Under the pieces are notes generated by a model, which worked only from the letters and a program-made list of their open reading frames with translations, was not told the DNA's origin and did not search any database. Of a DNA stretch of 64,000 nt, positions 34,462 through 45,849 are shown piece after piece. The position numbers were made by a program, and so were the translations under genes. Source of the stretch: Bathymodiolus brooksi (lineage: Eukaryota; Mollusca; Bivalvia; Mytilida; Modiolidae); contig OY804588.1 of assembly GCA_963680875.1 (NCBI GenBank), positions 61,652,869 to 61,716,868 of the forward strand. The letters run 5' to 3'. The stretch's first letter is position 1; each line of letters starts with the position of its first letter.

Positions 34462-37400
34462 ATGTATAATAAAGGTAATTATATAACATAGACTAAAGTA
34501 ATTATATAAAAAACGTTAGAGAATACCGAAGGGGCAATCGAAAAAGGACAATCCAGAGAATACACAAGACGAATGAAAACAAAACAAAACCACAACACAA
34601 TTTGAGTTGAACACCACTATACGCAAACAAACACAAATAACGTAAATAAGACATGCGCCATTCTACAAATAACTGGAGGTCAAGACGAACCGAAAATCGT
34701 TCTTTATTGAAATACGTATATACCAACACGGCAACGGAAATTAGCTCAGCAGTAAATGTTTTTGCCAATTACGGCCATTTTTTACTTTTTTTTTATATTA
34801 TTATGTTGATGTTTCTCAAGCATTTTCTCGGCACGTATTATCTTTTGATATTTGTTATCGATCAATCAGACTGTGTAAATATTTTATATACAATACTCTT
34901 TGCACTGAATGATTTGGCAGTTGCACCTTGAAATACTAATATATTTAATTTCAAAATGTATAGGGTTGCATTGTATCAAATTATTTGGTAATTTAGGTTC
35001 TCCTTTCAAAAAACACTTAAAAAACTGGACCACGAAGTTCAAAGCGAGAACATCTGGACTAAATAAATTTCTATTAATTTCATTTTTTTATCATTTAATT
35101 TTAGAGATAGACGTACGGATCACGATTATAATAAATCAGATATTAATGAGATTGTCGTTTGAGTAAAAAGTGTTTTTAAACACAAAAAGATATGCAATTT
35201 AGGTGAAAATTTGGCACCTTTTAATTCAAATGTGTAATCTTTAAAGTCATAAATCTATCCAATTTTGCTTTAATCAGCAAGATCCATCAAGGTATTTTTT
35301 TCTTCACAGAGTTTTACTTAATAAGACATTATTTAGAACTCATTCAAATCTGCTGATCAAATTTAAGTTGTTTGAATGTGATGACATTCATGATTAAGGC
35401 ACCCAGGACTTAAATAGACACAACCCAAGGATTTAGATAATGGTGGACCTTTATAGTTTGTAAGTCATTATAAAACAGAATATGTCTATTGTTAAATAAA
35501 TAGTCCATTTCCGCGTCTTGGTCGTGATCGAATAGTATTTGGGTTATGGCTAAGGTTATGGCGCTTAACACCACTTTCAACAATATTTCAGGTATATCAT
35601 GGCTGTCAGCTTTACTGGTAGAGAAAACCACAGACCTGTCGCAAGTCACTGACAAACTCTATCACATAATGTTGTATCAAGTACACTTCGCCATAAACGG
35701 GGTTCGCACTCACAACTGAAGTGGTGATAGGCACTGATTGCATAGGTAGTTGTAAATTGTGCTCGTAATTTTTTTTTCAGAAATTCCTCAGTCAAAATAT
35801 TTTTTTCTCATGAGAAGGAAAGCAAATTTGTTTTCCTATCATGTGGAACAGAAATACATTTTCCCATCTGTTGTTGGTTTTATACTACTCAAATTCAGCA
35901 GCGCAATATTTTTTTTCTAGCCGGCGACAGCATAATTTTTTTTCAGCTACAATGCAAAATCTAAATTGTTTTTCGGTCAGCTAGGGCATTAAAAAAAAAA
36001 TCAAAAAAATCCCCAAAAATATATTCAAGTTAATGTGAGCTCCATTTCTAGAGCAGGTTCTGTGCACGGAAAGATTGGACGTTAAGGTGAGCTCCATATC
36101 TAGAGCAGGTTCTGTGCACGGAAAGATTGGACGTTAAGGTGAGCTCCATATTTAGAGCAGGTTCTGTGCACGGAAAGATTGGACGTTAAGGTGAGCTCCA
36201 TATTTAGAGCAGGTTCTGTGCACGGGAAAGATCTGACGTTAAGGTGAGCTCCATATTTAGAGCAGGTTCTGTGCACGGGAAAGATTTGACGTTAAGGTGA
36301 GCTCCATATCTAGAGCAGGTTCTGTGCACGGAAAGATTGGACGTTAAGGTGAGCTCCATATTTAGAGCAGGTTCTGTGCAAACAAATGGAGGTAAAGACG
36401 AACCGATCATCGTTTTTATGTGGTAATCGTAACGGACATCACAACAATGGACCTCACATAACATAAACTATATAAAACATTCATTGTTTCAACATTGTAG
36501 AGTACAAATACACGGAGTCCTTCACAGTAACAGATGACATTAAAAAGTCGTTTGACGATACTGGATATATTATGGTCAGGTAAATCTATTTATAACTCGT
36601 CTTACTTACATACTTATATACTTATGAATTAGGGTTATTGGAGTTTAACGCTTTGGTTGGTTTTGAAATCCCATGAATTGCCACACAGAATAGAACCATT
36701 TATATTCTTATCATGGCGTGTAAATCCACTTTTAATCTTTTACATTTCATGAGGTTTGGTTTGTTTTCCCTTTTTTTTCCCCCTTTCATATATCTACTTA
36801 AACATACATGATGTACATTCTCTCGTGTTACAAGAACGCAGAAAATATATATATATACAGTCTAATGATATTGTATAAATGGTTTTCACGAATGGGTAAT
36901 GTTGAATGTCTCGACACTAGGTTTGGTAATTTCGTTGATCGCATCTATCCCATTGAACTTGAAATAAATGATACCACAGATACAGATAGATCTGCTACAT
37001 ACCTTGACCTACACATCGAAATTGACAGTGAGTGCGGTTAAGAACGAAACTTTACGACAAAAGAGATGATTTCAATTGTCCAATTGTGAATTTTACATTT
37101 ATATGTAGCAACATACTCGATCTTTAGTTTTATGTATGAAGAGTTTGAAGATACCAAAGGAGTAATCAGAATCCGTATATCAAAGAAGAACAGACAACAC
37201 AATGGTCAAAAGAAAAAGTAAAAAAGGACAAACAACGATCTACAAAACATACACATAAAACTAAAGATCGAGTAACATGAACCCCACTAAAAACCGGGGG
37301 TGAACTCAGGTGCTTCGGAATGGTAAGTAATTCCTGCTCCACATGTGGCACCCGTCGTGTTAATCTTGTTTTATATGTATGTTTTGTAGATCGTTGTTTG

Positions 37401-40400
37401 TCCTTTTGTACTTTTTCTTTTGGCCATTGTGCTGTCTGTTCTTCTTCGATATACGGATTCTGATTACCTCCCTTTGGTATCTTCAATCTCTTCTTCTATT
37501 CTTGCTCTACATTTTTAAAATTTATTTATTATTTAGAAAAATGTTTGATGAAGAAGAAATGAGCCAAATCAAGAAAGTCCTAGAAGACAGTGATATGGCA
37601 CAGAAGTATGGATACGGCGTGAGTATGAATGTCCTAAAATATTGTTATCTAAATAAATGTTAGAGAATACCGAAGGAGCAATCAAAATGAACAATCCAGA
37701 GAAACTGGCAACATAGGGCACAAAAGGCGAAGAAAAACAAAACAAAAACACAACACAATATGTGTTGGACACCAATATACGCAAACAAACACAAACAACG
37801 TAAATAAGACATGAACCCTCCTACAACGTATTCAATAACGGGTCATATCAATATCTTATAGACTGTGTAGTTTTCAAATAGATTTCGATCTATATCGCAT
37901 GCAGAAGATCTGTTGTAATGCAATATCTATCAGAGTTATCGTTCATCAACCTAGCTGTCAACATCTCAACTTTTACAAGATTCTTGTAAGATTAAAAGTT
38001 AAGTCATCCAAACTTTATACTCAATAATGTAGTATCCTAAGCTCAAATTTCAGACATGTATCTATTTATCTTACACTTATTATCACGGGTTTCAATCGTT
38101 TACAGCTTGGGGTTTTGATATGGATATATTCCCGCGAAAATTTGAATTATTTCAGACATTGACAGAGATTGATGGCAGATCAAGAAACAGTAATTATGGT
38201 ATAGATTGTTGCTGACGTCGATTTTTATTAGAATACAGATACAATAAGTCCATACAGATTCTTGGTAAAAGAAACTATCTGGATACAAAACAACAGTACA
38301 AACATTATTGTTAAACACCTACGAAAGAAACAATATAACATAAGCTTGAACAAGGCAATTCCGACAATAACCGGAAGTTTGACGAGATATTCCGGAAGGG
38401 TGAGCAGCTCCTGCAGCTTACATGTATATTATATCGAGTTGGTAAATGGCTTCAAATTTATATTACAAATTTAGAAAAAAAATACAATATTCTTAGTTAT
38501 AATACTTTTTAAGTACCATGAACTATCTCTACAATTTAGATTTGTAACTTATTTTAGTCTCAAATATGATTGACAGTTGTTCAAATAACATTCAGTCAGT
38601 GTAAATAAATATAACTACATGGGTATTCGATTTCTCATCACGTGATTCTCATTTTATAGCTTCCAGATGGGCAAGGAAAGAAAGCTGGATTGGTCATATG
38701 GGGTCATCCAGGAAATGACGTAACTGGGATTGTTGCTAGGTCTGAGAAGGTCATAGATACGTGTCAGAAGGTAAAATATAATTCTAGCACTTTGTGGGTA
38801 TCAGTATCTGTCAGACAGACTCTTCCTATTATTGTAAAATATGAGCATATCAACACTGTACTATGAAAGATAATAAATAACTGTGGCATAGAGTGCACCC
38901 TTTTCAATCAAAAAATTGCCCTCAAACCGAAATGCGGATCCGATCATTCGTTTATTGATTGATTGCTTGATGGATTGACTCCAGTGGCGGGCCTATATTT
39001 TTGGAACCTGAACATTAAACTGTTATGGAACCCTTTCGCAACTTCCAAACGTCCCAAAACTAATGAGATTCTGCAAAATAAATAATATTGAATGGAAAAC
39101 AAATGTTGTAGAAGCGAAACAATAGCTATATAAAACTCAATATATTATGGCACTGTGGAGGATCAAAGAGACCCCGAGGAAAATTGACTCGGATAAACCG
39201 CTGTAAAGGCATTACCCTCGACATGACCCAATTGAATACTTATGTTAAACTGTCTACAGATAATTATACCACTTGAAATATAGTAAATGAGACATAAGCC
39301 AGGCCTGCCACTTCTAAAAACTCAACTGAATAATCAAAATAAAACAAATACATTAGAGAACAGAACTATCTCAGTAAATTTGGGAACAAGCACTAGTTGA
39401 TGGCTAACGAAACAGTAGAAATATACCTCTGAAAATATAACTAACTATGGACAAAGATTATAAATATACGTCGACCGATTTACTGATTTTGTTTAACCCT
39501 CTGGTATCTTCAAACTCTTCTTATCACTAAAACTAGTAAAGATATAATCGAAAACTTACCAAAAACGAAAATATTAAGTAGTTCAACCCATTGGCTCATG
39601 ATTGTATAACTAAAATAGCTTTATTTAAAGTAGCACTATACAAAGATTTTTTTCCTCCAATCTTCCATCTGAAAACAGCTGTAACTTTCTTAATATTGCA
39701 TCAAAATTAACAAATGAGGTACCATTTGAAAGAAGAAACACTTATTTTGACCATTTACATATATTTCTATATTTAGCTTCTTGGAGGAGGAGAGATATAC
39801 CACTATCATGCAAAGTTTGTACAAAAGAACGCCTTTACAGGAGGTAGTTTTCTTTGGCACCAAGACTACGGGTGAGCTTAGGTTTGGATGCTATTATCAA
39901 ATGTACAATATTGCAGTGTATTCATAGCTAAATGACATGCATGGAAGCTAGATACGGCCATTTCGAGGTTTCGTATTTTGACTTTAAATTTCTTGTTTCA
40001 AACTAATTATAGGGCAAAAGGGCGAAAAGTCGAAATATTGACTCGAAAATCCGGCTCCCATACTAAATTGCTTTTCGATCAGGGTCATGAATGGCTACAT
40101 ACATCAAAGCACCGTTAGAATGAACATGTATGTATAGTTGCCTAAGAATTCTTCCCCTTTTTAAATGAAAGTTTTTTCCCACTCTCAAGTACACTTCTAA
40201 TAGACAAGGAATCATGCACAAACCCATTTTTTTTATCGGTTCGATTTGCATAATGAAAATCATCTTATAATATTATAATAATGATAAACTTTATTGTCAT
40301 ATAAGTTATATCAGACAATTACAAACATGAAATACAATTGTAAAGTTTTACAAAACTATAATGTACCTGTCAAGCAAAAATACCTGTCTCTTGTCTTCAG

Positions 40401-43400
40401 CTCTAAAAACGGTTAAATGGAGATAATTGAATGGGTAATAGATACATATATTACATAAATCACTATCCTTAGTGGTGAAAAATCAACATATATCTTAAAT
40501 GATGAGACAAATATGAGATATAGGTATCATATTGTGGTGTCAACTTGCAATTCTAACAAAATCAGTTTACTTAATTAAAATATTTCAGATTGTCTAAGAG
40601 TACATCAATTTCAAAAATATGAGGAAAAAATCGTGTTATGGTGTTTTAATTTCTTCTTTGATTTTAGTTATTGGTATCAAAATGGAAACTTATTTCCAGA
40701 CCTTGTTACAATTTTCATAGCTGTTGATAAAGCTGATCAAACGAATGGCTGTCTACAGGTAACGTAACATGAAATTAAAATGGTTCATCCATCACCACTT
40801 GTCAGAGTTATTGTGTTCACTTGCTGGTTACAAGTGGACACAGAAACACTGACAAGTGACAACGAGGCTAAAAAATCGTTTCACAGGAGAATTTCAACTT
40901 TAATTATCTATACGCAAGACCTATGTAAACATGATTTTGCATTTGATCATATATTATTGGGATGCTCTCCACGAGTGCTGTAGATCATGAGTTCCGAGCC
41001 CAGGTCAGACCAAACCAAAATTATAAAATTAGTATATGTTGCTTCACTAGTGACCATTATGGAGTCGGAGCAAAAACTGGGCGGCTCGCAATGTGTCAGA
41101 GTGGAGCGAAATTGTTGTTTCAGTGGTCTAGAACTATAAAATTGCAACTAAGTGTTTTGGTCTTTAATACAAAGCGGATATCATCATCATTTCTTTGAAA
41201 TGTAACTTGTTCTCCCATGGAATAGCTGAAAATCGCTCACTTGGTGTTAAACACAAGTGGTGTTAAACAACAATCACATTTTAGTCAACAATGCTAACGA
41301 CCATTTAATGCAAGTTTTATAGTTTAGTTTGCGATTTGTGATAATAAAACTGAAATAAATCCAACGATGGGCGATCTAATTAAAAGACAGTGGATCCTTC
41401 CGTTTTATTGAATGATAAGAGTGTGAAGGGGTATGTTCCTTTGTTTTGTGCCTATACAATTTATCAATATTATAGCGGTTTCAAAATTTTTTTTATTATC
41501 TTTGACAGCAGACTTAGTACTTTTATACATTTTACTACTGATCAGTTTCTATTTATTCTTTATAATGTTTAATCTTATTAGGGGCCGGCTATTTAACTTG
41601 CAGGGGGGGGGTTATGGTTTTTTGTTTCGTTCAGAAATTTTTTTTCGGACAACACGAGAGTTTGAATATTTTTTTTTTCCTTCCAGAATTTAACATTAAG
41701 GTTATATGACAAATACTCTGAATCAGATTATTTTTTTTTCCTCCACCAAAATCAGAATATTTTTTTCAGCAACATTGGGAATCAGAATATTTTTTTAGAA
41801 AAAAAACCATAACCCCCACCCCCTGGAAGTTAAATGGTCCGCCCCTTATCACCCATTTTCAGTCTTCTTTGACTGTACCGAAATTTCCAAGATGTTGGAT
41901 GTTTGCAAATTGTCATTAACTTTATGCGGTAATTAAATACGTACTGTCGATTCTCTCTGTATTGAAGTCGAAGGGATCAATTGTTTTGCTGCGAAAAAAC
42001 AGAGTACAAATGTATTCGAGTTGACCGAATTAAATGCAGTATAAAGCTATCACGAATCGTCCAATTTTTTACTTCAAGTTATCAAAGGAAGCAAAGGGGT
42101 CGTCGTGGTCGTCTTCGTATGGTAGTTGGATTACTATGAGGCGAGGTGCACTCGATACAACATTATGTGATAAGGTTGTGAGTGACTTGAGGTAGGTCGG
42201 TGGTTTTCTCCGGTTTCCTCCACCAATAAAGCTGTCCGCCACGATATAACTGAACTATTGTTGAAAGTGGCGTTAAACACAATAAACCAAACCATAAACC
42301 AGAGTTCGACTGTATTTATTTTCAATTATTTGTCTACTCGACTTGTAGATTTTGCCAGGTAGTCATAAGTGTGGAAGAATAGACCATTTTCCTATTGCTG
42401 GACAACACCAATGTGACGTAGACAGGGTGAATCAGATTATGGTCCGACATCCATTAAAACATGTAGAAATGGATGCAGGTGAAATATTTATACATTTAAT
42501 AAGACATCAACTGTTGTGAATCTTAAGGGGGTTATGGTGTTTAACGCCACTTTCAACAATATTTCAGTTATATCGTGGCGGTGTGAATTTTAAAGGTTGA
42601 GAGTTCCATCATTGTAGTGTAAGAAAAGCTTAAAGATACCATAAAAGGTAAACAGAAGTCGAAAGTTCAAGGACAGACAATACAAGGTAAGCATTTTCTG
42701 CTCCACTAGTGGCACCCGTCATGTTACTGTTAACTACACGAATATCGTCATACACTGTAATCATATTGGACACCGGGGGCCCGGGTGGCTCAATGAGTTA
42801 GATCGTTGGATCTAACAACTCATACAAGCCTATCACCAATACGGCGTGGGTTCGCGCCCAGCTTTGTAAATTACAAAAAAGGTGCACTCGACTCGCAGCC
42901 GCAAGTGATAAAGTTTACCAGTTGCTTGCCCAGGGTCGGTGGTTCTCTTCGGGTACTCCGGCTTCCTCCACCACTAAAACTGGTCTCCATGATATAGCTG
43001 AAATATTGCTGAAAGTGGCGTTTAACACCAAAATTCAAATTCAAATTCATATTGGACACCAATCAATACAAATAACAAATAAAACATGACCCCTTCACAA
43101 AACAAAATAGTAGTAATGATCAAACGAACATGTAAATATTACTAAATTTCGGAAATGGCACCTACTAGGATGTTTTTTCTTCTTCAGACTGTTAAATGAT
43201 TACTGAATTACTTTATTGAAATGCACCTTTGTACCCCAATGTGGTGGAAGGCATAAAACACAATATAAACCCATTGTGAATTTTAATGGAGAGAAAACCG
43301 AAAACAGTTTATTTTATGCAACTATGGCATCCAATATATTAAGTGCTAGTGACTTTTTAATGATAGCGACAGCATGTTGCATAAGTTCTGGTATAGATTC

Positions 43401-45165
43401 TATTTTTGTTACTAATGTAACCGATTTATGATTATTTTCAATTGACCAAGGATATAATTTTTAAATTCTAGAAAATATATTTTCTTGATGCTTCATATTT
43501 TGTGCATTGTTACAAGAAATGTTCTCCATCTTCAATTTTGTTTTAATCTCATTACTGAAATATATATATATAAGCAGAGGCTTCATGAACCCTGGTTTAT
43601 GCTAGATGTTTGATCAAAACAAAATGAGGCATTTTTCTTGAAAGAAAAATCCACATGTCATTCCTGAAACGTTTGAGTTCAATTAGTCAAGTGTGTTAAT
43701 GTAGAGAATATTTCTTTTACGTCAGCAAATCAAACAGAAACCCATTTTAAAATATGGATTTAAAGTCATGCAGTAATTCTTAACTCTTGCTATATTTCAG
43801 GTGACGCAATTATTTTCCACAGTAATGTTATTCATACGAGTGCACCGAACAATAGTCCTAACAGAAGATGGGCTTTATTATTTACATATAATTTAAAGTC
43901 AAATGACTCTGTAGTTAAGCATCACCATCCCAACTACACGCCACTCCAGAAGGTAGGTATTAAGACACACCCATATTAGCTGTCAGTGCAAATTCAAATC
44001 GAAATAAAATCACATCTTCGACTTACTCCGTTTTACTTACATGTATATATCACAGCAACGGAGATAAGAGGAAATCCCATTACGGATCACTAGGGTCACT
44101 CACATTTGACCATCCGTAATGGAGTTTCTTCATATCTCTCACGCCGCAACATACCAGAAAAAGAGTGAAAGATTGTAATCAGATTGGGCAAATCTCACAA
44201 TTTCTCAAAAAGGGTGATTCAATATTTTCCTACATGTTTCAAAATATCATCCGAATTTGCAAGTAATTTTTAAATTAGAATACTAGTAGTATTAAATGTT
44301 TCAAGTCATATTTTACAGTTCATTGCTTATTTAATATTACTATATTCCAAGCTAGATTCTGAACATGCTTTGGTTCAATCAATGTCTGTTCTTCTTTATA
44401 TATCTTTTTGGTAAAATTGTAATTCTATATTTTGGCATTGTCTTTTCTTTTTCTCATTTCAGTTCTTCAGTTCTTTTTCTGATTTCTGAATTTTCTTTTT
44501 AATTTGTTTACTACAATAGTTGGGTGTACACAGGTACAGAGCTTAGCATTTATGCTGCAGTTATTAGCTGCGCTCCCTAAAATAACAATTTTAGTAGCCA
44601 AGCAAAAATTCTTCTGGCCCAGCAACTTACTTTGTACACGAAATATTCAAGTTTTAAGTAGTCAACTTAGCTACTGTGTAGAGAAATTTCAGAGGCCAAT
44701 GCAAAATAATAGTGGTCTTGGGCTACTGTTCCCCTGTTAAGTTTCATCGCTGGTACATGTATTTTACTTTACCAACTATTTAGATGTACGATTTACAGGA
44801 ACATTGTATACAACTTGACCATCCAAGAATGTAGAACTTTTTATGTGCTAAGCAATAAGTATTATTTTTTATGTAAAAATGTGATTTTTCAAATCTCTCT
44901 CTCTCTCTCTCGTTCTGTTTCTTTTCTTATTCTGATAGTACCATTGGACATCTAAGATGGCCACCACCGTCTGAAATATTTGAAATGGGATCCAATGGAT
45001 ATGTATTTAAAATTATACTATTTTTCATTTACCTTCTATCTATATTTACAGGTTCCTAACTCAGCTATCAAGGAATGTAGAAACTATGTAGACTTCACAG
45101 GGAAGGAGTTTCTAGACCCGACCATTGACAAGACAGTTAAATCAGACAAAGACCTGGAACAATAA
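34462..45165 (+). CDS. PhyH-family Fe(II)/2-oxoglutarate dioxygenase, about 9 exons
   Basis: Oxygenase of the phytanoyl-CoA dioxygenase fold, hydroxylating an unknown small substrate with O2 and 2-oxoglutarate. Exons 2-9: 36501-36579, 37537-37618, 38660-38770, 39777-39871, 40668-40758, 42349-42478, 43801-43952, 45052-45165, all GT-AG with matching phases. Exon 1 is provisional: ATG at 34462 with donor AAAG|GTAATT at 34474/34475 completes the split Glu codon; ATG at 33990 (donor 34005/34006) is an alternative. Total about 288 aa. Visible features: [20 protein letters not shown], then YGYGLPDG; iron ligands His123 and Asp125 in [21 protein letters not shown] (158-170); third ligand His212 in [11 protein letters not shown]; Arg222/223 for 2-oxoglutarate. 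Some invertebrate relatives are annotated as L-proline-trans-4-hydroxylase-like; the sequence alone does not fix the substrate. The stop overlaps an AATAAA. Introns carry PLE, SINE and Harbinger-like insertions. Confidence 0.92.
34508..34690 (-). mobile_element. Penelope-like element relic, second subfamily
   Basis: 'gttagagaataccgaagggg', 'cacaacacaatttgagttga', 'caaataacgtaaataagaca', 'actggaggtcaagacgaacc'. Confidence 0.6.
34700..35545. other. AT-rich stretch in dioxygenase intron 1
   Basis: No repeat end or protein-like frame recognised. Confidence 0.35.
35553..35760 (-). mobile_element. SINE family A, near full length
   Basis: Reverse copy: 'ttatggcgcttaacaccact', 'gagaaaaccacagacctgtc', 'acggggttcgcactcacaac', 'aggcactgattgcataggta'. 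Confidence 0.8.
35765..36025. mobile_element. Degenerate Harbinger-like or T/A-rich MITE
   Basis: Long runs of T and A with 'tttcagaaattcctcag' and '…ttaaaaaaaaaatcaaaaaa' resemble the core of the element at 26805, but the termini are lost. Confidence 0.35.
36035..36380. repeat. 52-bp minisatellite, about 6.7 copies
   Basis: gtgagctccat starts units at 36035, 36087, 36139, 36191, 36244, 36297 and 36349. The period is 52 (two units are 53, from an extra G). Each unit holds 'agagcaggttctgtgcacgg'. The array ends about 120 bp before dioxygenase exon 2. Confidence 0.92.
36381..36455 (-). mobile_element. Penelope-like element relic, second subfamily
   Basis: 'aaatggaggtaaagacgaac', 'aacggacatcacaaca' continue the subfamily where the copy at 34508-34690 stops. 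The minisatellite and SINE between them may have split one older copy. Confidence 0.45.
36913..37492. mobile_element. Rearranged Penelope-like fragments in +/-/+ order
   Basis: A plus-strand RT piece (36913-37108: [20 protein letters not shown], then a frameshift) with a scrap of 3' UTR to 37137. Next is a minus-strand 3' UTR (37138-37366, starting 'gaagagtttgaagatacc'). Last is a plus-strand 3' UTR (37372-37492, ending 'tggtatcttcaatctcttct'). The last two form an inverted repeat. The cluster ends 44 bp before dioxygenase exon 3. Confidence 0.8.
37660..37830 (-). mobile_element. Penelope-like element relic, second subfamily
   Basis: 'gttagagaataccgaaggag', 'cagagaaactggcaacatag', 'cacaacacaatatgtgttgg', 'cgtaaataagacatgaaccc'. 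It begins about 40 bp after dioxygenase exon 3. Confidence 0.65.
38780..39770. other. Dioxygenase intron 4
   Basis: Mostly unrecognised. A plus-oriented PLE 3' terminus scrap (tggtatcttcaaactcttct) lies at 39500-39522. Confidence 0.4.
40263..40345 (-). mobile_element. LINE 3' tail
   Basis: Minus strand reads '…atatgacaataaagtttatc' then an (ATT)n-like tail, a typical non-LTR retroposon end. Confidence 0.45.
40960..41275 (+). mobile_element. SINE family B
   Basis: 'gctctccacgagtgctgtag', 'gaccaaaccaaaattataaa', 'gttgtttcagtggtctagaa', 'acttgttctcccatggaata', 'cacttggtgttaaacac'. Confidence 0.72.
41581..41845. mobile_element. Harbinger-like MITE, TTA duplication
   Basis: ggggccggctatttaacttg and its inverted counterpart ending ggtccgcccc, flanked by TTA at 41578-41580 and 41846-41848. 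Core phrases match the copy at 26805. It lies in dioxygenase intron 6. Confidence 0.8.
42092..42292 (+). mobile_element. SINE family A
   Basis: 'gtcgtcgtggtcgtcttcgt', 'atggtagttggatta', 'gcgaggtgcactcgatacaa', 'ccaccaataaagctgtccgc', 'gttgaaagtggcgttaaaca'. The part between head and B box is deleted. Confidence 0.8.
42530..42600 (-). mobile_element. SINE family A 3' tip
   Basis: 'gttatggtgtttaacgccac', 'tcaacaatatttcagttata', 'tcgtggcggt'. It lies 50 bp after dioxygenase exon 7. Confidence 0.65.
42624..42735 (-). mobile_element. Penelope-like element 3'-end relic
   Basis: Internally deleted: 'gaaaagcttaaagatacc', then directly 'tctgctccactagtggcacc'. Confidence 0.55.
42775..43046 (+). mobile_element. 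SINE family C with perfect 14-bp target duplication
   Basis: Flanked by tcatattggacacc at 42761-42774 and 43047-43060. Head 'gggtggctcaatgagttaga', B box 'gtgggttcgcgccc', 'ctcgactcgcagccgcaagt', then the A-like 3' module and an (aaattc)n tail. The target is a second-subfamily PLE scrap ('attggacaccaatca'). Confidence 0.92.
43100..43800. other. Remainder of dioxygenase intron 7
   Basis: AT-rich, no repeat or frame recognised. A short (at)n stretch lies near 43560. Confidence 0.35.
44059..44140. repeat. Imperfect inverted repeat
   Basis: 'gagataagaggaaat' plus 'cccattacggat' is answered by 'atccgtaatgg' plus 'tttcttcatatctctc' about 25 bp later. This hairpin-forming repeat lies in dioxygenase intron 8. 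Confidence 0.65.
44150..45051. other. Remainder of dioxygenase intron 8
   Basis: Nothing recognised except a (CT)n run at about 44896-44911. Confidence 0.35.
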
Positions 45166-45166
45166 A
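45161..45166 (+). terminator. Polyadenylation signal overlapping the stop codon
   Basis: AATAAA at 45161-45166 includes the dioxygenase TAA (45163-45165). A further ATTAAA lies at about 45179. Use of the first would leave almost no 3' UTR. Confidence 0.45.
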
Positions 45167-45224
45167 AGATTTTCAAGACATTAAAATACTCAAACTGTTA
45201 CTTGCTTTTTTGTCATTACACAGA

Positions 45225-45472
45225 CACCACCAGCAGCAAAACACACACATCCACATATACAGCAAAGCACACACACACACACACACACCAGCAGTAACAG
45301 CTAATCACACACCCCAGTAGCAGCAGCAAAACACACACACCAACAGTAACAGCAAAACACACACACCAGCAGTAACAGCAAAACACACACACCAGCAGTA
45401 GCAGCCAGATACACACACCAGCAGTAACAGCAATACACACACACCAGCAGTAACAGCAAAACACACACATAT
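45225..45472. repeat. About 28-bp minisatellite with (CA)n
   Basis: Units of the form caccagcagtaacagcaaaa plus (ca)n repeat about eight times directly after the dioxygenase gene. The long minus-strand Cys/Val frame across it is an artefact. Confidence 0.88.
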
Positions 45473-45849
45473 ATATAACATTGATTGTATGATTGCTATG
45501 TAAGCTCTACTTATAGGCCTATAAAATCTCTAACTTTCTTAGAAAATGTCCATATTACTTATACTTACAATTATTCCATTTGCGGTTAAATAACAATCAT
45601 TGAACGAGATCTTCATTAGCTAATAAAACAATGACACAGAATATATTTATGCTTCGCACATGTATAATTGCACCACATATTGTGACCATCATTCTAGTGT
45701 TATTTCACAAGACTGGACAATATCGGTATCTTAATTGCAACTCTGGGTATTTATCTAAAAGTCTTGTAAATGTGTGTTAAGGATATTAATTTTTCTCATT
45801 TAGCGATTTTTCGATTGAATTTTGGAACTGTTCAACAGTTTAGTAATCA

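Noticed and set aside
36204..36464. Minus-strand repeat ORF ([12 protein letters not shown] repeats)
   Set aside because: Translation of the 52-bp tandem array in dioxygenase intron 1.
45216..45470. 84-aa Cys/Val-rich minus-strand frame resembling a cysteine-rich peptide
   Set aside because: It is a translation of the CA-rich minisatellite; every unit gives the same residues.
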